A stretch of 47,007 nucleotides of DNA from Candidatus Gastranaerophilales bacterium (GCA_944324905.1 CALUYB010000012.1:1-47007); one strand, 5' to 3'; numbered from the stretch's first letter, positions 1 through 8,151 are shown. A program made the numbers and translations. Notes: generated by a model not told the origin, from the sequence alone.

Positions 1-1
1 A

Positions 2-130
2 GTCCTTCAGGGCGCGATTTTACAAGACGGTTTCGGAATCTGTGCAAAAGCACATGTCGAAGGGACTTCAAGTCCACAAGAACCTGATTTTAAAAATCCA
101 AACAAACCAAAGGAAGAATATGGCAAATAA
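2..130 (+). CDS. C-terminal fragment of an unidentified upstream protein
   Basis: An open frame enters from the left edge and runs 42 codons to a TAA at 128-130, overlapping the secE start by 11 bases. The translated tail (VLQGAILQDGFGICAKAHVE..., then a Pro/Lys/Glu-rich end KPKEEYGK) reads like a protein C-terminus, and the secE ribosome site lies inside it, as in many coupled gene pairs here. I do not recognise the family. It could instead be a chance frame in an untranslated leader, because only 42 codons are visible. Confidence 0.4.
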   Translation, partial: VLQGAILQDGFGICAKAHVEGTSSPQEPDFKNPNKPKEEYGK

Positions 131-350
131 CACACAAAAACAAACAAGTGAATCAAACAAACCATTTAAAGAAGAATTAATAACCTACTTTAAAGGTGTA
201 AAAGCTGAGTGGGGCAAGATTTCGTGGCCTCAAAAAAATCAAATAGTATTTGAAACAGGCGTTGTGCTTTTTGTTGTTATAGCCTTTACAATAATTGTTT
301 ATTTAATGGACATAATATTTAAAAGTATATTGGGACTTTTGCCCCACTAA
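120..350 (+). CDS. secE: Protein translocase subunit SecE
   Basis: A 76-residue single-span SecE, which clamps SecY in the inner-membrane Sec translocon. It has the short bacterial form: a polar N-terminus, the conserved amphipathic stretch with GVKAEWGKISWP at about residues 26-37, then one hydrophobic span (about 46-66). The ATG at 120 is chosen because AGGAAGA lies just upstream; the in-frame ATG at 42 would add 26 residues unlike SecE. Its position directly before nusG is the classical secE-nusG order. Its partner secY lies far away at 26515. Confidence 0.95.
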   Translation: MANNTQKQTSESNKPFKEELITYFKGVKAEWGKISWPQKNQIVFETGVVLFVVIAFTIIVYLMDIIFKSILGLLPH

Positions 351-383
351 GTTTATAAGATAACTAACTAAATAAGGTAAATC

Positions 384-1004
384 ATGGATAAAAAAGAAGA
401 AAAAAATCTGGAAAATTTAGAAGAACAAGAAAACGCTATTCAGGAAAAGAAGGAAGAAGCTCCAAAAACTGAAAAAGCGCCTAAAAAACGCTGGTATGTT
501 GTTCATACTTACTCAGGTCATGAAAACAAGGTAAAAGTTAACCTTGAAAAACGTATTGAGTATATGAACATGTCTGAAAAGATTTTCCGCGTTGAAGTTC
601 CTCAAAAAACAATAACACAGGTTAAAGGCGGTAAAAAGTCTGAAAAAGAAGAAAAAATCTTCCCCGGATATGTCTTAGTTGAGATGATTATGGATGATGA
701 TTCTTGGTACGTTGTTCGCCATACGGCTGGCGTTACCAAGTTTGTAGGCTCAGCTAAAAAGCCAATCCCTGCAAAAGATTCTGAAATTAAAAAGATTATC
801 CACAGAGGTCAAACACAAACACCAAAAATTGAACTTGACGTTAAAGTTGGCGACAAGGTTAGAATTGTTTCAGGCCCGTTTGCCGAATTTATTGGGGATA
901 TTACAGAAGTTTATCCTGATAAATCAAAACTACGCGCAAATGTTTCAATCTTTGGACGTGAAACGCCTGTTGAACTTGAATACAAACAAATTCAAAAAGT
1001 ATAA
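384..1004 (+). CDS. nusG: Transcription termination/antitermination factor NusG
   Basis: NusG binds the RNA polymerase clamp, modulates pausing and Rho action, and links transcription to translation. The 206 residues comprise a charged Lys/Glu-rich extension (1-35), the NGN domain (from KKRWYVVHTYSGHE at about 34, with the FPGYVLVEM core near 93-101), and a C-terminal KOW domain (about 150-206, with GDKVRIVSGPFAEF). The acidic/basic extension is longer than in E. coli and resembles tails seen on S5 and NusA in this window. It lies 33 bases after secE and is followed by the rplK leader. Confidence 0.97.
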   Translation: MDKKEEKNLENLEEQENAIQEKKEEAPKTEKAPKKRWYVVHTYSGHENKVKVNLEKRIEYMNMSEKIFRVEVPQKTITQVKGGKKSEKEEKIFPGYVLVEMIMDDDSWYVVRHTAGVTKFVGSAKKPIPAKDSEIKKIIHRGQTQTPKIELDVKVGDKVRIVSGPFAEFIGDITEVYPDKSKLRANVSIFGRETPVELEYKQIQKV

Positions 1005-1011
1005 TAACAAA

Positions 1012-1057
1012 TGTGGAAGGGTGGCACAGGCTGCCTGCTATTACCACGAAAGGAGAA
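1012..1057 (+). promoter_or_regulatory. L1-type regulatory leader before rplK
   Basis: The nusG-rplK spacer folds as an outer GTGG (1013-1016)/CCAC (1044-1047) stem around an inner GGCA (1023-1026)/TGCC (1032-1035) stem, followed by GAAAGGAG. The layout GTGG-A-AGG ... TTACCAC resembles the L1 site of 23S rRNA (GUGGGAGGC ... UACCAC). Ribosomal protein L1 is known to repress its own operon through such a mimic. The pattern is seen in the sequence; L1 binding is inferred. Confidence 0.55.
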
Positions 1058-1061
1058 AATA

Positions 1062-1499
1062 ATGGCACCAAAAACAAACAAAAAAGTAACCGGCAAAATC
1101 AAATTACAAATCGAAGCCGGCAAAGCAAATCCTTCACCACCGGTTGGTCCTGCATTGGGTCAAAAGGGTGTTAACATCATGGATTTTTGCAAACAGTTTA
1201 ATGAAAGAACAGCATCTCAAGCTGGTTTTATCATTCCTGTTGTAATTGATGTTTATGAAGACAGAAGTTTTAGCTTCGTTACAAAATCACCACCGGCAGC
1301 GGTTTTAATTAAAAAGGCTCTTAACCTTCCTAAAGGTTCTGCTGTTCCTAATAAAACAAAAGTCGGTCAAATAACTCGCGCTCAACTTGAAGAAATTGCT
1401 AAAACAAAAATGGAAGATTTAAATGCAACTTCACTTGAAGCGGCAGTTAAAATGATTGAAGGTACAGCACGTGCAATGGGTGTAACTGTTGCAGAATAA
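1062..1499 (+). CDS. rplK: 50S ribosomal protein L11
   Basis: L11 forms the GTPase-associated centre with 23S rRNA. The 145 residues are full length: the N-terminal domain has the proline-rich segment [20 protein letters not shown] (about 21-40), and the C-terminal RNA-binding domain has the [13 protein letters not shown] motif. The ATG at 1062 has a strong AAAGGAG 8 bases upstream; the frame can be extended back to 1011, but that would place the leader hairpin in coding sequence. It is followed by a second L1-type leader and rplA. Confidence 0.97.
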   Translation: MAPKTNKKVTGKIKLQIEAGKANPSPPVGPALGQKGVNIMDFCKQFNERTASQAGFIIPVVIDVYEDRSFSFVTKSPPAAVLIKKALNLPKGSAVPNKTKVGQITRAQLEEIAKTKMEDLNATSLEAAVKMIEGTARAMGVTVAE

Positions 1500-1502
1500 A
1501 TG

Positions 1503-1545
1503 ATGGGAGGCAGTTAATCTGCCGCTAAAACCACGAAAGGAGAAA
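1503..1545 (+). promoter_or_regulatory. L1-type regulatory leader before rplA
   Basis: The spacer contains TGGGAGGCAG (1504-1513), a TTAAT loop, CTGCCGC (1519-1525), then CCAC and the AAAGGAG ribosome site. GGCAG/CTGCC gives a 5-bp stem and TGG/CCA closes it. The conserved TGGGAGGC ... GCCG ... CCAC order matches the 23S rRNA L1-stalk site closely, better than the rplK copy does. Translational autoregulation by L1 is inferred. Confidence 0.65.
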
Positions 1546-1547
1546 AA

Positions 1548-2273
1548 ATGTCAAAATTAACAAAGAAAAAACAAAAAATAAATGAAATGCTAGAAGGTTT
1601 TGCACAACCATCTTCAGCTAAAGATGCTATTGAAATGCTGCAAAAAATCTCTAGCGAAGTTGCAAAATTCGACGAAACAGTTGAGTGTCACATGAGATTA
1701 GGTATTGACGTTAAACACGCTGATCAACAAATTCGCTCAACCACAGTATTACCTGCTGGTCTTGGTAAGGAAGTTAGAGTTTGCGTTATTGCAAAAGCTG
1801 ACAAAGCTGCAGCTGCTAAAGAAGCAGGAGCGGATGAAGCAGGTGCTGAAGAAATTATCGAAAAAATCGCAGGCGGCTGGTTTGAATTTGACACATTAAT
1901 TGCAACACCTGATATGATGGCACCATTAGGTAGATTAGGTCGTGTTTTAGGTCCAAAAGGCTTAATGCCAAACCCTAAGACAGGTACTGTTACACCTGAT
2001 GTAGCTAAAGCTGTTAAAGATGCTAAAGCCGGTAAAGTTGAATTCCGTGCCGATAAACAAGGTATGATTCACGTGCCTATCGGTAAGGTTAAATTTAGCT
2101 CAGAAGACTTAATGAAAAACTTTTCAACTTTAACAGATGCAATCATTAAAGCAAAACCATCTGCAGCTAAAGGTACTTACATTAAGTCTATGTATTTAAC
2201 AACAACAATGGGCCCTTCAATTAAACTTGAACCCAAAGATGTTGTTGCAGAAATAAAAGAACATGTTAACTAA
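1548..2273 (+). CDS. rplA: 50S ribosomal protein L1
   Basis: L1 builds the mobile L1 stalk that handles E-site tRNA, and in many bacteria represses its own mRNA. The 241 residues are a typical length, with [21 protein letters not shown] (about 130-150) as the diagnostic second-domain motif and [15 protein letters not shown] after it. The start has AAAGGAG upstream, immediately 3' of the L1-type leader. rplJ-rplL do not follow; the next frame overlaps by 11 bases and encodes a GtrA-like membrane protein. Confidence 0.97.
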   Translation: MSKLTKKKQKINEMLEGFAQPSSAKDAIEMLQKISSEVAKFDETVECHMRLGIDVKHADQQIRSTTVLPAGLGKEVRVCVIAKADKAAAAKEAGADEAGAEEIIEKIAGGWFEFDTLIATPDMMAPLGRLGRVLGPKGLMPNPKTGTVTPDVAKAVKDAKAGKVEFRADKQGMIHVPIGKVKFSSEDLMKNFSTLTDAIIKAKPSAAKGTYIKSMYLTTTMGPSIKLEPKDVVAEIKEHVN

Positions 2274-2778
2274 ATTAGCAAAAAAATTTAAAAACAGCAC
2301 AGTGGGGAACTTTTTTCTCACTGTGCTTTCAAACTTTTTTAACTGGGTGCATCAAAAATCATTTTTTGGAGTTTTTAGAAAAGTCGACAGAAAATTTATG
2401 AAGTTTCTTTTTGTCGGTGCGCTAAATACTGCTTTTGGTTATAGTGTTTATGCACTTTTTGTTACCTTGCATGCCTCTCATAACGTTGCGCTTACCATAC
2501 AATATATTTTAGGTGTTCTATGGAATTTTAAAACGACAGGTGTTATTGTGTTTAAAAACCACGATAACACAAGAATTGTCAGGTTTTTCCTCTCTTATGT
2601 GGTTACATATTCAATAAATCTTGTTTGTTTAAATATTCTTGTAAATTTTGGTGTAGGAAAATATTTATCGCAAGCTATTATGGTTTTACCAATGGCAGTT
2701 TTGTCTTTTATAATTTTTAAAACATTTGTGTTCAAAGTAAAAAATAAAGGAATCAATAATGCTGATAATGCGTTATAA
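2263..2778 (+). CDS. GtrA-like four-span membrane protein
   Basis: GtrA-family proteins are small inner-membrane proteins thought to flip or hand over lipid-linked sugars for surface polysaccharide. The core from about residue 46 ([20 protein letters not shown]) carries the family's first-span motif, and four hydrophobic segments follow. Residues 1-45 are basic and weakly hydrophobic and are encoded across a terminator-like hairpin, so the true start may be the ATG at 2398, which would give a normal-length protein of about 126 residues; neither start has a strong ribosome site. It overlaps the following fucosyltransferase by 20 bases, so the two probably work together in glycan assembly. Confidence 0.75.
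   Translation: MLTKLAKKFKNSTVGNFFLTVLSNFFNWVHQKSFFGVFRKVDRKFMKFLFVGALNTAFGYSVYALFVTLHASHNVALTIQYILGVLWNFKTTGVIVFKNHDNTRIVRFFLSYVVTYSINLVCLNILVNFGVGKYLSQAIMVLPMAVLSFIIFKTFVFKVKNKGINNADNAL
2296..2327 (+). terminator. Terminator-like hairpin inside the 5' end of the GtrA frame
   Basis: AGCACAGTG (2296-2304) pairs perfectly with CACTGTGCT (2319-2327). A/T tracts flank both sides, so it could act in either direction, but the plus-strand T run comes only after TTTCAAAC. It lies 23 bases past the rplA stop, exactly where the ribosomal operon would be expected to end. Confidence 0.4.
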
Positions 2779-3625
2779 TGGCGGTTTAGGCAACCAAATG
2801 TTTCAATATGCCGCTGTTGCCTCTCTGGCAAATAAGTTAAATACTGATTTTTATTTTGACTGTGATTTTTTTAATCAAAGATACTCTAGACCCTATCAAA
2901 TGGATATTTTTCAAGAAGATAAGAGAGAAATAGATGGCTTTAAATATAAGGCATTATGGGCTTTAAGGAAACATATAAAAAATAACTTTTTTGGGTTAAA
3001 TGTTTATCGAGAAGATGATTTTAACTGGGAAGAAAGATTTGACCAAATATCTGATAATACTTACATTTACGGCTTTTTTCAAAGTCATAAATATATAAAC
3101 GAAGAACTTATTAAAAAACTTTTTTCTTTTAGATATGAACCAAACACATTTAATTTAGAGCTTATAAATAAGATACATGGTGAAGATTCAATATCTATGC
3201 ATATAAGACGCGGTGATTATGTCCAAAAGAAACGTTACGCAAGTGTTTACAATCATCTTGATTTTAATTACTACTCAAAAGCGCTTGAGATAATTGCTGA
3301 TAAAGTGCAATCTCCTAAAATCTACGTTTTTTCTGATGATATTGAATGGGTAAAAGAAAATTTTAACTTCAACAATTGCCCAAAATGTGTAGAGAAAAAA
3401 GCTATTGTTGAGTTTATTTCGCACAATCAGGGGGCAAGTTCTTGGGAGGATTTGCGTTTGATGTCAAAATGTAAGCATAATATTATTGCAAATTCCAGTT
3501 TTTCTTGGTGGGGTGCTTATTTAAATTCAAACCCAAACAAAGTAGTTGTAGCGCCTGAAAAATGGTTCCAAAAAATCCAAAATAACCCGCGCGACTTGTA
3601 TCCTGATAGCTGGATTTTACTTTAA
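2759..3625 (+). CDS. Alpha-1,2-fucosyltransferase, GT11 family
   Basis: It probably transfers L-fucose from GDP-fucose in alpha-1,2 linkage onto a galactose-ending surface glycan. The 288 residues begin with the family N-terminus ([14 protein letters not shown], 5-18). The GDP-fucose motif HIRRGDY sits at about 148-154, and the second motif, ending NSSFSWWGAYL, at about 245-255. GT11 enzymes build H-antigen/Lewis-type structures. GGA lies 7 bases before the ATG at 2759. The stop overlaps the stop of the opposite-strand gene by 4 bases. The acceptor cannot be told from sequence. Confidence 0.9.
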   Translation: MLIMRYNGGLGNQMFQYAAVASLANKLNTDFYFDCDFFNQRYSRPYQMDIFQEDKREIDGFKYKALWALRKHIKNNFFGLNVYREDDFNWEERFDQISDNTYIYGFFQSHKYINEELIKKLFSFRYEPNTFNLELINKIHGEDSISMHIRRGDYVQKKRYASVYNHLDFNYYSKALEIIADKVQSPKIYVFSDDIEWVKENFNFNNCPKCVEKKAIVEFISHNQGASSWEDLRLMSKCKHNIIANSSFSWWGAYLNSNPNKVVVAPEKWFQKIQNNPRDLYPDSWILL

Positions 3626-4245
3626 AATTTTACTGATTTTATGTAATTTGCTGTAATTTGCTGATTGTATTTTTTGCAATCACGCATAGAAAGCACCACT
3701 TTTGTTGTTTGTGGTTTGTCTTTTTTGCTTACATTTAGGCTTTTATACGCTCCAATTGTGCCTTCAACTGTTTTAAAGGGTACATTTTTTACATCTGCCT
3801 TAAAACTTACAAAAGGAACACTTTTGCCTTTTGCAAAAATTGTACCTCGTCCTGTTATTTCAAGGTTTTCAAGTGTTATAACAGAATCTTTCAAGTTATT
3901 TAATGCGTCATTTATTTTTTTATCTATTGCCTTTGTGCTAAAGTCCTCAGGTGCAATTATATCTTTGTTTTTTAAATCTATTATTGTTATTTTTTGACCT
4001 GTTGGCATATATTCTGCGTTAAATTTTCTATAGCCAAAAAGATTAATTGAGCGAGTTAGCCTGTAATCGCTGGATACAAGCGAGAAATCGCCAAAATCTT
4101 TTGATTGTTCTAAAAGTTCCTCTCTTGGCGGGCTTGTAAATTCATTGTATTTTGTCATTACAAAGTCACAGCCGCCAAAAAAGAAAAAAGCTATTAAAAG
4201 TGCTATAAAAATTATTTTTTTAACTATACTTTTTAAACATCCCAT
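3622..4245 (-). CDS. Small envelope protein with N-terminal anchor, unknown function
   Basis: This 207-residue protein has a basic N-terminus and one strongly hydrophobic segment (about 8-25) ending FFFGGC, so it is either a signal-anchored protein or a lipoprotein with an imperfect lipobox. The rest is a beta-rich, Lys-rich soluble domain exposed to the periplasm, with no motif I recognise. It is divergent from mutS (53-base gap) and convergent with the fucosyltransferase, overlapping it by 4 bases. GAAAG lies 7 bases upstream of the start. No function is proposed. Confidence 0.7.
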   Translation of the reverse strand: MGCLKSIVKKIIFIALLIAFFFFGGCDFVMTKYNEFTSPPREELLEQSKDFGDFSLVSSDYRLTRSINLFGYRKFNAEYMPTGQKITIIDLKNKDIIAPEDFSTKAIDKKINDALNNLKDSVITLENLEITGRGTIFAKGKSVPFVSFKADVKNVPFKTVEGTIGAYKSLNVSKKDKPQTTKVVLSMRDCKKYNQQITANYIKSVKF

Positions 4246-4298
4246 TTTAATACTTTCAAATATTTTAATTTTGACAATTTTATTTTATCATATAAAAA

Positions 4299-6641
4299 AT
4301 GAGTGATGAAATTTTATTAAACTTAAAAGAAGCGGATTTTTCAAAAGCTACAAAAAGTATGCAAATGTATCTTGAGCTTAAAAAAGAGTATCAAGATAAA
4401 ATTTTAATGTATAGAATTGGCGACTTTTATGAAACTTTTTTTGAGGATGCAATTAATTTTTCAAAAGTCTGTAATATCACTTTGACATCTAAAAAATACG
4501 GTGAAATGGGGCGTGTTGCACTTGCAGGAATTCCATCTAAAACATTATCTATATATGTAAAACAGCTTTTAGAAAATAATTTTAAAGTTGCCCTTGCAGA
4601 ACAATTTCAAGACGATAATGGTGATTTTTACAGAAAAGTTGTAAGGGTTTACTCCCCTGCAACAGTCTATGAAACCGAGCTTTTGGAGCCAGATAAAAAT
4701 AATTATTTGGCTGCAATTTATAAAAATAAAAATTCTTATGGGTTTTCTTACTGTGATGTGTCAGAGGGCGCATTTTGCGTTACTTATGGTACAAAAGAAG
4801 AAATTAACCGCGAAATAGTTAAAATTTCCCCAAAAGAAATACTTGTTAATTTGGAAGAAATGATTTTTGAGTTTAGAGAGTCAATTGATGATTTAAAATC
4901 TGTCCTTATTTGCCCAAATTACTTTAACAAAGATAAAATTTCACTGCCTGAGGGCGAATTTCAAGACGGGTATCTTTGCGCTAATGCGATTTTAAATTAT
5001 CTTTTTGAAAATCAAAAAGAATTTGCACCAAAATTAGATGAAATTAAAAAATACAGTATTTCAAATTTTTTATCCATGGATTTTATAACGCGCAAAGGGC
5101 TTGAGCTGACAAGAACGCAGGCTGATTTTAAAAAGCGTGGTACTCTTTTTTGGTTTTTGGACTCTACTAAAACCCCAATGGGCAGAAGGCTTTTAAGGGA
5201 GTGGATGAGCTCACCTCTAAATAATATTGAAAATATTTTAAAAAGAAAAAATATTTTAAAGGAATTTTGTTCAAAACCATCTTTGCGCAAAATGACAGAT
5301 GAATTTTTAAATGATTTTTGCGATCTTTTAAGATATAGTGCAAAGATTTCCAATAAAACAATAACCTATAAAGAATTAACGGAGATTTCCTGTGTGCTTG
5401 CAAAGGCTCTGAAAATAAACGATATTTTAGCTGAGTTAAAGCAGGATGATTTAGAGATAAACAGGGAATGTGTTGAAATTTTAAATGATTTTTCATCTAT
5501 TATTACTCGCACTTTTGACGATGAAGAAAGTTGTAAAAATTTTGAATATTTGCCTGTAAAAGAAGGGGTAAATCCTCGTCTTGACTTGCTAAGGGATGAG
5601 CTTGAAGGTTTAAATAATAAACTTTTGGATTTATTAGAATGTCAAAAAAATAACATTCACCAAGACGCAAAAATAAAATATATGCCAAATATTGGCTATT
5701 GTTATGAAGTACCTGTAAGTGCTTATGAAAAATTAAACTCTGAACACATTGTAAAACAAAGGCTTTCGAGTGTTTTAAGATATGCAGATAAAAAGCTTGT
5801 TGAGCTTGAGGAGAAAATTTGCTCTCAAAAATATGCTATAAGCACAATCGAAAAAGATATTTTTGAAAAATTAAGAATTTACTGTATGGAATTAACCGAA
5901 AAAATAAGAGTATTTGCAAGGGTTAGCGCTTATTTAGATGTCATTAATTCTCTTTCAAATTGTATTTTGGAAAACGATTTTTGCGAAGTTAATTTTAATG
6001 AAAATTCAAATTATGAACTAAAAGAGTCAATGCACCCTTGTGTTTACAAGTTAAAAGGTGATTTTGTAAAAAATGATGTTGCGCTTAGCAAGGAAAAATT
6101 TTCCTGCATTTTAACAGGCGCAAATATGTCAGGTAAATCAACTTATTTAAAGCAAAATGCACTTTGCGTAATACTTTCGCAAATGTGCGGTTTTACTTGT
6201 GCAAAGTGTGCAACCATGCCACTTTTTGACAAAGTTTTCTTTCATTCAATGATTTGCGACAATTTAAAAGAGGGCGAGTCCACATTTTTTGCTGAGATGA
6301 AAAATATCGCATACATTTTAAATAATTCTACGCAAAAAAGTCTTATACTTTTTGATGAGCCTGCAAAAGGAACAATAAAGGATGATTCAGAGGCTTTATT
6401 GCTTGCAATTTTAGAATTTATAGAAAGAAAAATTTTAGCTAAAATAATAACCGCAACTCATTTTGTTAGTGTTGCAAGGAAAAAGCAAAATTGCCCATCA
6501 AATGAAATTCTTGTAATAGATGAGAAAACAAGGAAAATTAAAAAAGGTGTGTGTGTTTCATCTAACGCGTATGATGTTGCACTTGAAGCAGGTATAGACA
6601 AAAGTATAATAGATGCTGCAAAAACTTACTCTTTAAGTTAA
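4299..6641 (+). CDS. mutS: MutS-family DNA mismatch-repair ATPase (divergent)
   Basis: MutS recognises base mismatches and recruits MutL. The mismatch-reading motif GDFYE is intact (41-45), with connector, lever and clamp regions following. The ATPase domain has Walker A GANMSGKST (607-615), STFFAEM (661-667), and a Walker B region LILFDEPAKGT (682-692) where the family usually has DEIGRGT; the usual THYHEL box reads THFVSVA. At 780 residues it ends shortly after the ATPase domain, lacking the C-terminal tetramerisation tail of longer MutS proteins. The N-terminal motif argues against MutS2. No ribosome site is visible before the ATG. Whether this is the main MutS or a second copy cannot be decided here. 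Confidence 0.88.
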   Translation: MSDEILLNLKEADFSKATKSMQMYLELKKEYQDKILMYRIGDFYETFFEDAINFSKVCNITLTSKKYGEMGRVALAGIPSKTLSIYVKQLLENNFKVALAEQFQDDNGDFYRKVVRVYSPATVYETELLEPDKNNYLAAIYKNKNSYGFSYCDVSEGAFCVTYGTKEEINREIVKISPKEILVNLEEMIFEFRESIDDLKSVLICPNYFNKDKISLPEGEFQDGYLCANAILNYLFENQKEFAPKLDEIKKYSISNFLSMDFITRKGLELTRTQADFKKRGTLFWFLDSTKTPMGRRLLREWMSSPLNNIENILKRKNILKEFCSKPSLRKMTDEFLNDFCDLLRYSAKISNKTITYKELTEISCVLAKALKINDILAELKQDDLEINRECVEILNDFSSIITRTFDDEESCKNFEYLPVKEGVNPRLDLLRDELEGLNNKLLDLLECQKNNIHQDAKIKYMPNIGYCYEVPVSAYEKLNSEHIVKQRLSSVLRYADKKLVELEEKICSQKYAISTIEKDIFEKLRIYCMELTEKIRVFARVSAYLDVINSLSNCILENDFCEVNFNENSNYELKESMHPCVYKLKGDFVKNDVALSKEKFSCILTGANMSGKSTYLKQNALCVILSQMCGFTCAKCATMPLFDKVFFHSMICDNLKEGESTFFAEMKNIAYILNNSTQKSLILFDEPAKGTIKDDSEALLLAILEFIERKILAKIITATHFVSVARKKQNCPSNEILVIDEKTRKIKKGVCVSSNAYDVALEAGIDKSIIDAAKTYSLS

Positions 6642-6699
6642 ATTTAAAATACTTTTTTTGACGGATAATAAAAAAATAAAACACTGCCATAATGTTTTT

Positions 6700-6819
6700 A
6701 TGAATCAAAGGAATTTTATAGCATATATTTGGAATAATTTACACCCTGTTACTCACTTTTGGATTATTATAAGCACAATAGGTTTTATGTGTCTTTGTGC
6801 GCTTTTTAATGTTGGTTAG
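6700..6819 (+). CDS. Possible 39-residue single-span membrane peptide
   Basis: In the gap after mutS an open frame (MNQRNFIAYIW ... CALFNVG) encodes one plausible membrane helix, roughly residues 17-36, with a polar N-terminus. It overlaps the porin stop on the other strand by 4 bases, like other convergent pairs here. There is no clear ribosome site before the ATG (an AAAGGA lies just inside the frame), and a 39-codon frame in AT-rich DNA can arise by chance. The rest of the 6642-6815 gap shows nothing else. Confidence 0.3.
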   Translation: MNQRNFIAYIWNNLHPVTHFWIIISTIGFMCLCALFNVG

Positions 6820-7991
6820 ATGAAAAACTGGGTAAGGAAGTAAATTCCGTTTTTGTTTGTATTTGTTTTTTCATTATTTGAAAAGACGTAGTTGAGCGCG
6901 AATTTTAGTCTTTGTTTAAAGACAAAATAGTTTATGCCAACGCTGTATTCATGGTTTACATCGTTTGACTGTTCAAGGTTTGTATCAAAATAGTCGTAAC
7001 GTGCTAAGAGTTGTAATTTTGGGGTGAAATTCCAGCTAACTGTTGTAAAAAAGCCCTGACGTTTTCTTGGGTCAAAATAGTCGCCATTTGAGCCATTGGC
7101 GTACGCGTATTCAAAATTCATAAGAAATTTTTTATACTCATATGTCATAGCAGCAGAATACACTCCGTAATTTTCGCCCCTGTGTCCAACATCAGCCCCT
7201 GCGTAGAATTTTAGGTTTCTAAAATAGCTGCCCTCTTGATTGTAAAACGGTCTAACCCCAACCCTGCCTATGAATTCCGCACCGTCTTTAAAGCCTTGCG
7301 TAAAGCGTGTACTTGTGTATCCGCCTAAATTGTACTCAAAAGCCCCTTTGTTACCAATAAAGGAAACGCCTGTTGAAATGGCGTCGCCAAATTCTCTTGA
7401 GATTTGCGCCCTGTTTGCAAAAGGTAGTGAAAATGAACTCATTGAACCCTCCAGCCCAATAGGAGCGCGCGAAACACCTAAGCGCATTTTGTGGTTTTTA
7501 CTAAAGTTTCTTTCAATGTATAAATTTGAAAATTTGCCAAAAAACTCATTGTCTAAATCATCTACATTTCTTGTAAAAGCGTATTCTGTGAAAAATCTGT
7601 ATTTGTTATCTAAAAATTTAGACTCAACAACTGCATTTATGTCAAAAGGGTAGGTTGTATTTAGATTCCCCCTTTTTTCTTCAAAGCTTGCAATGCCTTG
7701 AAAACGCAGCTCGCCTGAGATTTCATTTATGTATTTATTGTCAAACCTTACCATTTTTTTCTGGGCAAAAGTTTTTTCGCTGAATAATTTAAAATCCCAG
7801 TTGTCATCATCATCAAATTCAACATTTGTTGTTGTGTCGCCGTCAATGGTTTCATCAAGTGTTATTATTTCATCTTGCAGTATTTCACCTTTTTTGACAT
7901 TGGGAATAAAACCCTCATTTTCTGTTATTGCAAATGTTTGCAAAATGGGGAATGTAAAAAAATAACACAATGTGATTAAGATTTTTTTCAT
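6816..7991 (-). CDS. Outer-membrane porin-like beta-barrel protein
   Basis: The 391 residues start with a signal peptide (MKKILITLCYFF..., probable cleavage after Ala21), then an acidic linker (about 22-75) containing a DDDD run. The remainder is alternating aromatic/polar beta-strands with short turns, ending in aromatic-rich FLTQFF, consistent with a barrel inserted by the BAM machinery. The pattern resembles phosphate-selective (OprP/O) type porins, but the substrate is unknown. It stands alone, divergent from rimP, with a 178-base shared upstream region. AAAAG precedes the start. Confidence 0.75.
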   Translation of the reverse strand: MKKILITLCYFFTFPILQTFAITENEGFIPNVKKGEILQDEIITLDETIDGDTTTNVEFDDDDNWDFKLFSEKTFAQKKMVRFDNKYINEISGELRFQGIASFEEKRGNLNTTYPFDINAVVESKFLDNKYRFFTEYAFTRNVDDLDNEFFGKFSNLYIERNFSKNHKMRLGVSRAPIGLEGSMSSFSLPFANRAQISREFGDAISTGVSFIGNKGAFEYNLGGYTSTRFTQGFKDGAEFIGRVGVRPFYNQEGSYFRNLKFYAGADVGHRGENYGVYSAAMTYEYKKFLMNFEYAYANGSNGDYFDPRKRQGFFTTVSWNFTPKLQLLARYDYFDTNLEQSNDVNHEYSVGINYFVFKQRLKFALNYVFSNNEKTNTNKNGIYFLTQFFI

Positions 7992-8061
7992 ACTTTTTAA
8001 GCAGGGTCAGATATATATATTAACACAAAACTTAAAAAAATATTTATTTTTTGTACTTTTA

Positions 8062-8070
8062 TGTTATACT
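8062..8070 (+). promoter_or_regulatory. Extended -10 promoter for the rimP-nusA operon
   Basis: TGTTATACT fits the extended -10 form TGnTATAAT. It would start transcription at about 8077, placing the first hairpin of the leader at the very 5' end of the transcript. No good -35 hexamer at 17 bases was seen. Confidence 0.5.
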
Positions 8071-8076
8071 TTACTT

Positions 8077-8151
8077 AGTATTTCAGGAGAGATACTCGGA
8101 TTATTTTAAGAGAAAATTCCGGAGCGGCTTTTTAAAACCGTTCTTTTTTTT
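8077..8151 (+). promoter_or_regulatory. Attenuator-like leader of rimP-nusA
   Basis: Two hairpins lie in the untranslated leader. The first pairs AGTATTTC (8077-8084) with GAGATACT (8089-8096) around an AGGA loop. The second pairs GAGCGG (8122-8127) with CCGTTC (8138-8143) and is followed directly by eight T (8144-8151), the form of an intrinsic terminator, 18 bases before the rimP start. Premature termination controlling rimP-nusA is inferred; NusA affects hairpin termination, so feedback is plausible. Confidence 0.6.

Noticed and set aside
42..119. N-terminal extension of SecE from the upstream ATG
   Set aside because: The added 26 residues do not look like SecE, whereas the ATG at 120 has a ribosome site and gives the normal length.
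1..119. tRNA-Trp before secE
   Set aside because: No cloverleaf or T-loop GTTCRA signature is visible; the sequence reads better as the end of a coding frame.
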